From: Sternotherus odoratus
Lineage: Eukaryota > Chordata > Testudines > Kinosternidae
Assembly (NCBI GenBank): GCA_032164245.1
Contig: JAVMKO010000006.1
Location: 5,037,001-5,101,000 of the forward strand
Length of the DNA stretch: 64,000 nucleotides
Direction: 5' to 3'
This document shows, piece by piece, positions 21,901 to 33,900 of the stretch; position 1 is the stretch's first letter; every line of letters starts with the position of its first letter. The notes below the pieces were generated by a model, which saw nothing but the letters and a program-made list of their open reading frames with translations, was not told the DNA's origin and did no database searches. Both the position numbers and the translations under genes were made by a program.

Positions 21901-24900
21901 TAAAACTGATTTCCCTCTAATATATTTAGTGTAGCTATCACACATTTTAAGAATGTTACTTCTACACACAAACTGGTCACTTGCTAAAACAATATGAAAA
22001 ATAGCAATAAGTGTTTTGCATTCTCTGGTTACTATAAAAGTCACACATTTACCTGCAAGGATTTGTAGTGAAAACTGAAAATGGCACTTGCTGTCTGAAT
22101 TCACTAGTGATGTTTTCAGCTAGTGGTGGCCTACAACAAAGAGTAATATATTGCAGAAGATTTGTATGTTCTGTAGCAATATTGTACTAGAAAGTTCTTA
22201 AAATTAGAAAAATTATGTAGCAAACTTGCCTTGGCAAAATTGAACCAGGACCAGGATCTTCAGGGCCCGGAACAAACACAAATCGACTGCTATAAATAAT
22301 GTAATGCATAACATGTTTAATATAGTCATAATTACAATTATCTAAATTTAAGCTACATATTATGAAACACACCACAAAGATGCTTAAGTAATGTTACTCT
22401 ATGGGTACCAACTCTGGTGACCAGCTCCAGTAATTTGAGTACTGTTATTACAAATTCAGAGCATCAGAAGATGGAGAGGATGAGCCTGGCTATCCCTGCC
22501 ATTCCCTCTATACCCTCAAATTTATGTAGTAGTAGTATTTATTTGTCTGACCATAAGAGCCTTAGTCACAGGCGCTTGTGCCAGACACTGTACAAATATG
22601 AAACAAAATGAATCCATGCTCAAAGAGCTTACATCGAAGTATAAGATGAGACAACAGATGAACAAACAAGTGAGCAAAAGGAAACAATGAGAATATGGGT
22701 CAACATGATTGGCAATGGTGTCAGCAAAGCAGCGGCCTAACCACTGTCAAGTTTTTTGTAGGTATCACAGCAAAGGAGAGTTTTAAAGAGGGTTTTGTAG
22801 GGAGGGTCAGCCCCATAGCCATGGAGGAGGCTTCAAAAGACCAGAGAAGCAGGAACAGCAGAATGCAGGGTGATCATTTACAGAAGCTCCTCTTCTACTA
22901 GTTTGCTCCTAAAATAATGGTTTGAGAAAGCTGTTTGGTGGAGAGGTGGAAAGGAAGTGTGTATCAAGCCAATTTTTCTGATGCAGCTGTCCAGGGCTTG
23001 CACAGCTTGAAGGCTTGCAGTTGCTTCCAGCAGTGTAAGATCTTACATTTGAATGTATACCGTCCAACTTGGGCCCTGATCTTGCAGCAAGCTTTGCATG
23101 GGAAAACCACCCACTGAGCACCAGGCAGGCACAGAAGTTCACCTGAATAGCAAGGCAAGATCAGGGGCTATAACTAGTATACATGAAAACAGTTCCAGAG
23201 CTGGAGAATTGGTCTAACATTGTTTAACAAACAGTAGCTCACATTACACAGCTATCACAGACTTGACCCAAACCTTACACATCTCCCAAAATAATAATAT
23301 GATCTTGTTTCAACACAGTGGCATGGTACTGTGAGCAGCTACACAATCATAGCTGATCCATAGTAATTAATGAAGTATTTAAACGTCATTAGCACTATTC
23401 TGTTAACTTTACCAGTAGGTAGCATTTTGATACAGACCTTTTATGAATACTGGGGTGTTCACATATTATGTCAGCAAGAGCCTTGAGGGAATCTGAAGTC
23501 AGAAAAAAAAATGCTTTTAAAGATTTCTTATGACACTTTCTGGACACTAAAATTATGTACTTCATGAACTATTTGTATGTTTTAATATGTTTAAAATACT
23601 GTCTCTCCTAAAACATAAAAAATTTAATAGAAGTGAAAAAAAACAGGGTTACTTACCTGTAACTGTTGTTCTTCGAGATGTGTTGCTCACATCCATTCCA
23701 CTATAGGTCAGGCACGCGCTGCGGGCCTGGTTGCCGGGTAGATTTTTCCCCTAGCTGCAGACTGGGCGAGCAGGGAGCCCCCTGGAGTGGCGCCACTGAG
23801 GCACTCTATAAGTACCCCTGCGACACAGTCTGGCCCTCAGTTCCTTCTTTGCCGGCTAACCCGACAGTGGGGAAGGAGGGTGGGTTTGGAATGGATGTGA
23901 GCAACACATCTCGAAGAACAACAGTTACAGGTAAGTAACCCTGTTTTCTTCTTCGAGTGATTGCTCACATGCATTCCACTATAGGTGACTACAAGCAATA
24001 CCTAGGAGGTGGGGTCGGGTGGACCCATTGCTGATCGTAAGACCGCTGACCCAAACGCCGCATCGTTCCTGGTTTGTTGGACTATGGCGTAGTGGGCGGC
24101 GAAGGTGTGGACGGAGGACCAGGTAGCCGCCCTGCAAACGTCCGTGATAGGGACTCCTTCCCGGAAGGCCGCAGAGGACGCCTGCGCTCTCGTGGAATGT
24201 GCTGTTACTTTCTCAAGCGGTTTGCCCGCGAGTTCATAACAGGTGTGAATGCACGAGGTGATCCAGGAGGAGAGCCTTTGGGCGGAAACTGGTTGGCCCT
24301 TCATTCTCTCTGCAACGGCCACGAAGAGTTGCGTTGTTTTCCTGAATTGCTTTGTTCTGTCTAAATAAAAAGCAAGAGCCCTCCTAACGTCCAACGTGTG
24401 CAATTGTTGTTCCCTTCCAGAGGTGTGTGGCCTAGGATAAAAGACTGGGAGACAAATGTCTTGGTTCACATGGAAGGGGGAGACCACCTTAGGCAGGAAG
24501 GCCGGGTGGGGACGTAGCTGCACCTTGTCATTGTGGAAGATAGTGTAGGGCGGCTCGGAGGTCAGTGCACGGATCTCCGACACTCTACGAGCCGAGGTGA
24601 TGGCTACTAGGAATGCCACCTTCCAGGAAAGGTGGAGTAAGGAACACGTGGCGAGGGGCTCGAACGGGGGCATCATAAGGCGTGAGAGCACCAGGTTGAG
24701 GTCCCAGGGTGGAACGGGACACTTGACGTTCGGGTACATTTTATCCAGGCCCCTGAGGAAACGGTATACCACAGGATCTGAAAAGACTGAGTGGTTCCCC
24801 TGGCCCGGATGAAAAGCTGATATGGCAGCGAGGTGGACGCGTATAGTAGAAGTAGAAAGGCCCTGGTTTCTAAGGCCTAAGAGGTAGTCCAATATGCGCG

Positions 24901-27900
24901 GGATAGCCGCCTCACTTGGGACTACATCATGTTGTCTGCACCATGCAGAAAAGCGGGTCCACTTGGCTGTATAGGTACTTCTGGTGGATGGTTTTCTACT
25001 ACCCAGAAGGACATTCTGTACCTCAGTCGAGCATAAGAGCTCGGGACCTCTCAGCCATGGAGTAGCCACGCTGTGAGGTGGAGGGACTGTAAGTCCGGAT
25101 GCAGGAGGCGACCGTGGTCCTGCGAGATCAGGTCGGGCCACAGCGGGAGGCTGATGGGAGGGGCCCTGGACAGCCGGAGGAGGGACGCATACCAGCATTG
25201 CCTGGGCCAGGCCGGGGCTATGAGGATGACCTGTGCCCTGTCCCGTCTGATCTTCAGAATCACCTTGTGGAGAAGCGGGATCGGAGGGAACGCGTAGAGC
25301 AGGTGCCCCGTCCAGGGTAGGAGGAAGGCATCTGTCAGGGATCCCCGGGAGCCGCCTCGAAAGGAGCAGAACTGGAGGCACTTCCTGTTCTGCCTGGAGG
25401 CGAAGAGGTCGATGTGGGGAAATCCCCACCTCAGGAAGATCGGTCGGATGACATCCGGCCGAAGGGACCACTCGTGGGACATGAATGACCTGCTGAGGTG
25501 GTCCGCCAGCGTGTTCTGAATCCCGGGGAGGAAAGAGGCCACCGGGTGAACGTCGTGGGCTATACAAAACTCCCATAGGAGAATCGCCTCTTGACACAGG
25601 GGACTGGATCGGGCCCCGCCCTGCTTGTTTATGTAGTATTGGGCAGTGGTGTTGTCCGTCAACACTGCCACACAGTGACCCTGTAGCGTGTCCCGGAACG
25701 CTTGGCACGCAAGTCTGACGGCCCTCAGCTCCCGGACATTGATATGGAGGCAGAGGTCTGACTCCGACCAGCGGCCTTGTGTCCTGAGATCCCCTAGGTG
25801 AGCTCCCCAACCCATCGACGAGGCGTCCGTCACTAGGGACATGGACGGGCTGGGGGGGAGGAAGGGGACCCCTCGGCACGCATTGCTCTGGTCTTCCCAC
25901 CAAGTCAGAGCGGATAGGGTGGCGTTGGGGATAGAAAGGAGGGTGTCCAAACTGTCCCTTCTTGGCCGGTAGGCCACTGCGAGCCACGATTGCAGTGGGC
26001 GTAGTCGCAGTCTGGCGTGCTGTATCACGTAGGTGCACGACGCCATGTGGCCTAACAGGCTGAGGAAGACTCTGGCCGTGGTCATTGGACAGCTGCGAAG
26101 CTGTCTGATGGCCGACTGGATGGCGAGAAACCGGGGCTGGGGCAAAGATGCCCTTGCCACCCTGGAGTCTAGTAGGGCCCCAATGAACTCTATGCTCTGG
26201 GTGGGCTCCAGGGTGGACTTCCCCTCGTTGAGGAGGATTCCCAGGCGGTCGAAGGTGTTGATGACCAGACGCACGTGTTCTGACACTTGGACCCTGGAGG
26301 TGCCCCGGATCAGCCAGTCGTCTAGGTACGGATATACCTGTACCCCGCGGCGCCGCAGGAACGCCGCCACTACTGCCATGCACTTCGTGAATACCCTGGG
26401 CGCGGTGGACAGGCCGAAGGGCAGGACTGCGAATTGATAATGTTCTTCCGCTATTAGAAAGCGGAGGTAGCGCCTGTGAGAAGGTTTGATGCTCACGTGG
26501 AAGTAGGCATCCTTCATGTCGAGGGCAGCGAACCAATCTCCCGGATCCAGAGAGGGAATAATAGTGCCCAAGGTGACCATGCGGAACTTGAACTTGATCA
26601 TGTAGGTGTTGAGTTCGCGCAGGTCCAGGATGGGCCGGAGGCCCCCTTTCGCCTTGGGGATTAGGAAGTAGCGGGAGTAGAACCCCTTTCCCCTGAACTC
26701 CTGTGGTACAGGTTTGATGGCTCCCAGTGCGAGGAGCGACCTGACCTCCTGTACAAGCAGTTGCTCGTGAGATGGGTCCCTGAAGAGGGACGAGGGAGGT
26801 GGGTGGGTTGGAGGAGTGGAGGAGAGTTGGAGGGAGTATCCCACCTCCACCGTGCGGAGGACCCACTGGTCTGATGTGATGTCCGACCATGCACGGTGGA
26901 AGTGAGACAAACGGTCTCCGAAGGGAGGATCCAGGACTGTAGTTATTAAGCTGCCCCCGGGCGCACCATCAAAAGTTGGACTTAGGCCCCTGGGAAGGCT
27001 TAGGTCCCCGCTGTTTCCCGCCCTGCCTAGGCCCCTGACGCTTGCGGAAGGGGCGGTTTCTCCTGCTGGAGGAGTCCTGTGGCTGGCGGGCGGGTGGGAA
27101 GAACTTCCGGCGCGGAGGGATGAAGGGGCGCCTTTGCGGCCCCGGGGTGTGCATGCCGAGGCCCTTGAGGGTCACCCCTCTGTCATTGAGGGCCTGGAGC
27201 CGCGCGTCTGTGTCCTCCGAAAAGAGGGCCTGTCCCTCAAACGGGAGGTCCTGGATTTTGTACTGCATCGCCGGGGCAAGGCTGGATGAGCAGAGCCATG
27301 CTGCCCGGCGAAGGGCTATGCCCGAGGCCATTGTCCTGGCCGCTGAGTCTGCTGAGTCCAGGGCCGCTTGCAGGGTGTGCCTTGAGATATCCCTGCTCTG
27401 AGTTAGAAGGGCCCTAAACTCCTGTCTGCTCTCCTGGGGGAGAGCGGTCTCGAATTTGTTGAGGGCCTCCACTGTATCAAAGTGGTGCCTACTCATTAGG
27501 GCCTGATGGTTAGCCACCCTGAGTTGGAGGCCCCCGGAGGAGTAAACCTTCCTGCCAAAGTGGTCCAGCCTCTTGGCTTCTTTGGCCTTAGGTACCTGGG
27601 CCTCCTGTCCATTGCGCTCTTTATTGTTCACCGACTCCACCACCAGGGAGGAGGGCGTAGGGTGAACATACAAATACTCATAGCCCGTGGCCGGGACAAA
27701 GTAGCGCTTCTCTACCCCCCGGGCGGTGGGGGGGATGGAGGCGGGGGTCTTCCAGACCGACGTGGTGTGCGCTTTAATCGTATTAATGAATGGCACAGCC
27801 ACACGTGCCGGGGTGCCCTTTGTTAGCATGGTGGTGACAGGGTCATCCACCATCTGGATCTCCTCAAGGGGCAGGTTCATATTTTTCGCAACTGCCTGGA

Positions 27901-30900
27901 GGAGGTGCTGGTAATTGGAGAGTTCCAGGGCGGGCGGGCTGTTGGAAGAGGTGCCCGCCACCGCCTCTACCCCCACTGGGGAGGCGTAAGGACCTGGCTC
28001 TCGGGGGCTGTGTATTGCCGACGGCTGGCTGGCCGAGGATGGCCCTGGTAGGTCCTGCCGAGCAGCCCTCGCACATACTGGGAACCCTGGCTCAGACTGG
28101 GTTTCCCCAGGCTGGTCATGCTCCCATGCCACCCATTCTGGCCAGGCCGGGTTTTGGGTGGCTGGGGCTGGTCCCATTACTGGAGGGGACGCTGAGGCAG
28201 AGGAGTGCCATGGAGCCGCTGTAGTGGCCGACTGGAGGGCCTTAGGCGGAGAGTCATGCCGGGTTTGTGTGCCAGCCGACTCTCTACGCCTCCGGCGCCG
28301 AGGGCTTCTCGACCGGTGCCGGGAGAAGTGACTGCCCCCTGAAGATCGGCTGCTGCTGGATCCACTCCTGCGGGATCCACGGTGCCGCGATGACGACCGG
28401 TGCCGGGCTGATCGCCGGTGCCGCGATGAGGTCCGGTGCCGGGGCGAGCGGCGGTGCCGCCTAGATGTGGAGCGCCGATGTCTGCGGTGCCGCGACGACG
28501 AACGGTGCCGAGGAGATCGGTGCCGTGTGGAGCGTGACCGGTGCCGCGACGACGAGCGGTGCCGGGAAGATGAGCGGCTCGGCGATCGGCGTCCAGAGCG
28601 GCCCCTGTGGCAGCTGACGGACCGGTGCCGGGAGTGCGACCGGTGCCGGGAGTACGACCGGCGTCTGTCCGTGCGGGAGTGCCGGGACTCCGACCGGCGC
28701 CAGGACTCAGACCGGCGGCCGGAGCGCGATCTGCGCGATCGGCCATGAGGAGACCCGGAGCATGGTCTCAACTCATTGCGGCGCCGAGACTGCGACCGGT
28801 GCCGGGAAGCTGACCGGTACCGGGAGTTCGATCGGCGCCGCGAGATCGATCGGCGTCCGTGCCCAGCCGGGCTTCGAGCCGCGATCTCCGTCACGGTCAT
28901 GGGCGGCTTGCCCCTAGACCGGACAGGTTGCTGAGGGGTATCCTCCGCAAGCAACCTCCTCGCAGCAGCGAACGCCTCCGGCGTGGAGGGAAGCTGCTGC
29001 GGAATCGGCACCCTGAGTGGCGAGACCACTGGCACCGGACTCGACGGGGCCTCCTGCGGCGCCGGAGTCGTCGGTGCGGGTGCAGGCGGCTGTGCCTCTG
29101 GTCGGCTCCCCGGCGGCGACCGTGGGCGCGTGAGCGGCGCCGGAGGCTGCACGCGGTCCGGTGCCGATGCTGGACGCGGTTCCGAGTCCTTTCTGCGCTT
29201 AGCGCTGGGGGAGCGCGACCGGTGCCGAGGCTTTGCTTTGGCCGGCTTGGGTGCGGGGCCCGGTGCCGCACTCGAGTCCGGAGTGAGGGCCGCCTCTAAC
29301 AGGATCTGCCGCAGGCGGGATTCTCTGTCCTTGCGGGTCCTGGGTTTGAAGGCCCTGCAGATTTTGCAGGAGTCTGCCAAGTGCGCTTCCCCGAGGCACT
29401 TAAGGCACTTGGAGTGTGGGTCCCCCGCAGGCATGGGCTTCCCACACTCCGCACATGGCTTGAATCCCGGAGCCTTGGATGACATGGCTCCGGTGGCAGG
29501 GAAATCCCCTGCACCTAACTATTTACACTATAAACTACTTAACAACTACTTAACAACAACGATTAGTGAGAACAATAGGAATAACAGCTAGGAGATAAGG
29601 AGGACGCTCAAGAGCAGTACTCCTGTTCCGACTACCAGCGCGAGCGGTGAAGAAGGAACTGAGGGCCAGACTGTGTCGCAGGGGTACTTATAGAGTGCCT
29701 CAGTGGCGCCACTCCAGGGGGCTCCCTGCTCGCCCAGTCTGCAGCTAGGGGAAAAATCTACCCGGCAACCAGGCCCGCAGCGCGTGCCTGACCTATAGTG
29801 GAATGCATGTGAGCAATCACTCGAAGAAGAATATATATTTTAATCAATATTTGTTCCCCATTTAACGTACAATAAATATCTGACTACAAAGATAACGTAC
29901 AATAAATATCTGACTACAAAGACTTTCATACCTTTTAGGGATTGAATTTGATTTTTTCCATATGGTGCAGATGAAAAATTTCCACAAAAGAAAAAGCAAG
30001 TTGGCGGCACAGAAGAGTAACCTGGGAAAGATACATGAACATTAATTGCACTCAGTATTACTTTGTACTTTAGTATTCCTCACTGATGAACAGTTCACCC
30101 TCTAGTCTGTTTCATTAGGTTCAGAAGCTGGGGCAGTGCTTCCAGCTTTATCACTATTAATGTGGCAAAGCAATTATTATAAATCAAGAATGTAGGACAC
30201 AACTTATTTATTTATAACTAATTTGGAGGGGAACAAGATTGAGATGCACCCTCTCATTTACAGGGAATCCTCTGTTATTTGCAGCAACAACAACAACAAC
30301 ACAGGGTCTGCTCCAGCTCCAGACTTCAGTAGGAGCAGATTAGGCCAATAGTTACGGTAGTATTTCCACACAAAAGCAATCAAATCACACCCGATTTATT
30401 CAAAATAAATACACTGTAATTTTAAAAATACCTACTTTCCCTTTACAACAGTAAAAAGGACATATACCCTTACAGTATCTGTAAGATGTGTGTATATATG
30501 TTCCAAAGTTTGTGTCCGCGAACACACACCTCTCTCTCCACTAAAAGGTAATTCCCACACACTGTAGTGTGCTTACTTATTCTTTCTTTAGATTGTAGAG
30601 GTACCACTCTAAAAAGTCTAAGAGTCTCTGACATTTTAAATATAACAAAAAAACAGCAACCCAATAACACGAAATGCTTAGTAAGTAATCCAACAAATTA
30701 AAATAACCAAAATAAACCAAATTCCCAATAAAAATTAACAAGAACAAGTACTGGGGCTTTAATATAGCTCTCTGATTTACATCCAAATTTTTTATTCTGT
30801 TCCAGGCTCAATATTTGTTCAACTGGCTTAACATTCAATTGATAAATGAAGCATTCAACAAAAGGTTTTGTCAAGAAAAATTAAACTCCTAGCCAATGTC

Positions 30901-33900
30901 TCTATTCGGCTATTGCTTCCAAATATTCTTGAATGTTTTTTAAGTGTGTCATAATTATTCCTATCTATAAATAAAACTCTTATTTGACCTAATTTTTGAA
31001 ATAGTAAATCTATTTCATGCATCCTAGAAAGTAGGATACTTAACTGATCAAGATCCCTTTATCATATGCAATCTTACATCAGTTTAAGGCACTTGTCAGC
31101 ATTTGTCAAAATAATTAATTGGTTTCCATAATGTCTGATGCTAGGATAGAGTTTGATAATTTATGGTAAATGGGAGACAAATTAACAGTAATTTCCTACC
31201 TATGATTTTTTTTTCTACCTCCAATCATTTGCATTCTATCCAAAGCAGAGAATATATTTTGTTCCAAAAGTATTTTGGAACACCAACAGGCAACTCATGG
31301 ATCACTCAGTCATTTGCTGTACAAGAGCTGTCAACATTACTAATGTAATGATATGTGGGGGGATAAACAGTGCATATTTTAAGTATAAATCATAGCACAT
31401 TCTTACTACTAAAACCAGCAGGGGCACAAAAGGGAGTATTAGATTCCAATAAAGTAAAAGATTTCTTTAAAAAAAAAAAAAAAAAAAAAAAACCCAAGGA
31501 AGAAACAAAGCAAACGTTCTTGTCATGTCACAAAACATGGCTACAATTCAAAACAATATTGTTACTAAATGAAATATAGAGAGATAACTGAGCTCACAAC
31601 TTTTTGCAAACACAACACAAATCAATTTTGAAAACTGTTGGAGAGGGGTCCAAATAAGAAAACTAATACAAGCCATGAATCAGAGCAGCAACCACTTAAA
31701 GACTGACTTCTAATCAGAACTGGACATAGGTTTGGCAGGGATCTACACACAGTAAGATGTGTGTCCCCCTACACAACTCTCTCTCTAAATGTAAGATTAT
31801 CCAGTCATGCTCATGCTGACAGTGGCATGTGGCTAGTGATTATTACACTGCTTCCCCAGCTTTTCTCAGCATCTGCTTAACAGTGCCAAATTAGTTGTCA
31901 TAGCACAACTTGAGGAAAAACACCACAACTTTTTTTTTTGTGGGGGGGGGGGGGGGCAAAAGAACCTATTTAAAGACAAAGCATAAAGCCAAACCAAACT
32001 GCTTAAACATTCTTCAACATACGGATCGGCTAAAAAGGCAAACAACACGGCACCTACCTGAAAACATAGTGTGAAGCTTTTCTAACACTTCTACTTGGTC
32101 CAGCCAAACATCAGAAACAAAAACAAACATGGCATCTTCATTTTCATCCTCCAATTTTTTCAGTTTTGCAGAAGCTTTTACTGAAGTTGAAGACGGCCCT
32201 CCAAAAAAGTTTATGTTCCCATAATATGCCCTACATAATTAAAAACAATATTTTGTCTATTTTCAGGTTTTTATTTCTTTTAACATGTTTACTACCATAG
32301 TACTTAAGTGCCACTCATGAGTATGACCCCACTGTACAAAGAGAGTAGTAGATTGTCCCTGCCCTTAAAAGCCTACAATCTAAATACACCAGGCAGACAT
32401 AGGATGGGAAAGCGGTAGAGAGATCAGTGTGGTAGCAGCAAACAGCATCTTAGTTCCACAATTTAATTAAATTTTATTTATTTTGGGTGAGTTTACCATA
32501 GGATGGGGTTCAGCTAAAAGGAAAGAAAAGTGCATGGGAGAAGAAGATAACGGGCAAGTGTGGAGTGAAGGTGAGATGAAGAGACCGTGAAGGAGGAGTC
32601 AGGAGAATGGAACGGTTGGAGCAAAGAGCCAATCAGCACAGGGCAGAGAAAGTACAGTCAAGCTGTAGAAAGTTCTTTGAATGTCCAGAGATCTCGAATC
32701 TCTGGCTTGCTCCTCTCTGCACTCCACATGGGGGGCACCACCTAGCACATAATGCCTGACAGAGTAGGAGGGTTCTCCCCTGCACAGTTCTGGATTCAGA
32801 AGGCTGCTGGAGGAAAGGGTGGCCCCAGCTGGTTGCCATTTTACCCCTAACTTCCACCTCCATTCCCTCCTACTGTGCAGCAGTCCTTAGTTTGGCTGCT
32901 TCTGCCTTTACTTGCTGGAGTTTTGTGCCTAGAGTCTCTGGTTAACCCCTTTTTTATTTCTGGCTTCTGGCTATGACCCATTTTCCCAATTAATATAAAT
33001 GTTTATTATGAAAAATCTTTGCCAACTGAAAATTAGACAAGATTACATTCAGTATCTATGGGGAGTGGGTGTCAAAGAGCAGTCATCCAGACATTAAGCG
33101 TGGGCTTTGACTTGCTAAACTTCAACACATTCTCACTGCTGTCTTGGTCCTGGGTTCTCTTTCACATTCATCCTCAGAGTAATCCTTGCATCCCATTTCC
33201 TCATTCCCATGCAGTAATTTCCCAGTCTCCATCTAACAAGGGCTTATATAATCATCAATATTAATGTACAAAAGGCCCGATCCAAAGCCCGTTAACTGCT
33301 GGGACACTTGACACAACGGGGTTTGCATGGGGCTCAAGTGGATCAGCAAGATATAAAAGCCAATGAAACATTTTTAAGAAAGAAAGGAAAGCATGCCATT
33401 AATGTTCTGCAAATAACAAACAATAGTAGTACTTTGAAAGGTATTACAAAGTATGAGAAGACAGAATTAAGTCATTTCTATACCTAGTGGTAGCAGAAGG
33501 CTCAGTGGGTGGAAATCCAAAAGCATTCACGTGGAATACTTGATCCTCAAACCAGCCTAGGAAGTTTAATCCCCACCCCACAGAAATACATTTTAGTAAA
33601 TTGAACACATCTTTAACACTGTATTTTATATTAACATTATTCCAATTTTATAAAAAGGAAAAGCTCAAAAATATGAAAATGACACTACTTCCACCCTGTT
33701 TATTTTTCATTTAGTTAATTATGAAATCTTTAAAATAATATTTACCATAAACTAAGAAATAGTTCATATTACACAGATTATATTATATTATATTATGATA
33801 TTATGCATGTTGGAATTATTTATATTTTATAAAATAAAGTGCTACCAACAAGAAGAATTCTCCACCTGAACTTATGCCAATATAGACACCAAAAGCCCCA

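Larger units (their letters stand above)
23639..29831 (-). mobile_element. DIRS-type retrotransposon, copy B (apparently intact)
   Basis: About 6.2 kb, 5' end at right, same strand as POLE2, occupying nearly all of POLE2 intron 12. All parts are present and uninterrupted: 5' terminal repeat (29620-29831), ORF1 (26969-29485), RT-RNase H-DAM-like frame (25051-26910), tyrosine recombinase (24002-25111), internal complementary region (23889-23988) and 3' terminal repeat. Inverted repeats share TCCATTCCACTATAGGTCAGGC and a central GGAGTGGCGCCACTGAGGC. It is a different subfamily from DIRS-A. With no visible frame break it could be young or active. Confidence 0.93.

Noticed and set aside
28177..28813. 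Additional frames in the RS-coding part of DIRS-B ORF1
   Set aside because: These are other-frame shadows of the minisatellite that encodes the RS domain; only the 26969-29485 frame has a counterpart in DIRS-A.
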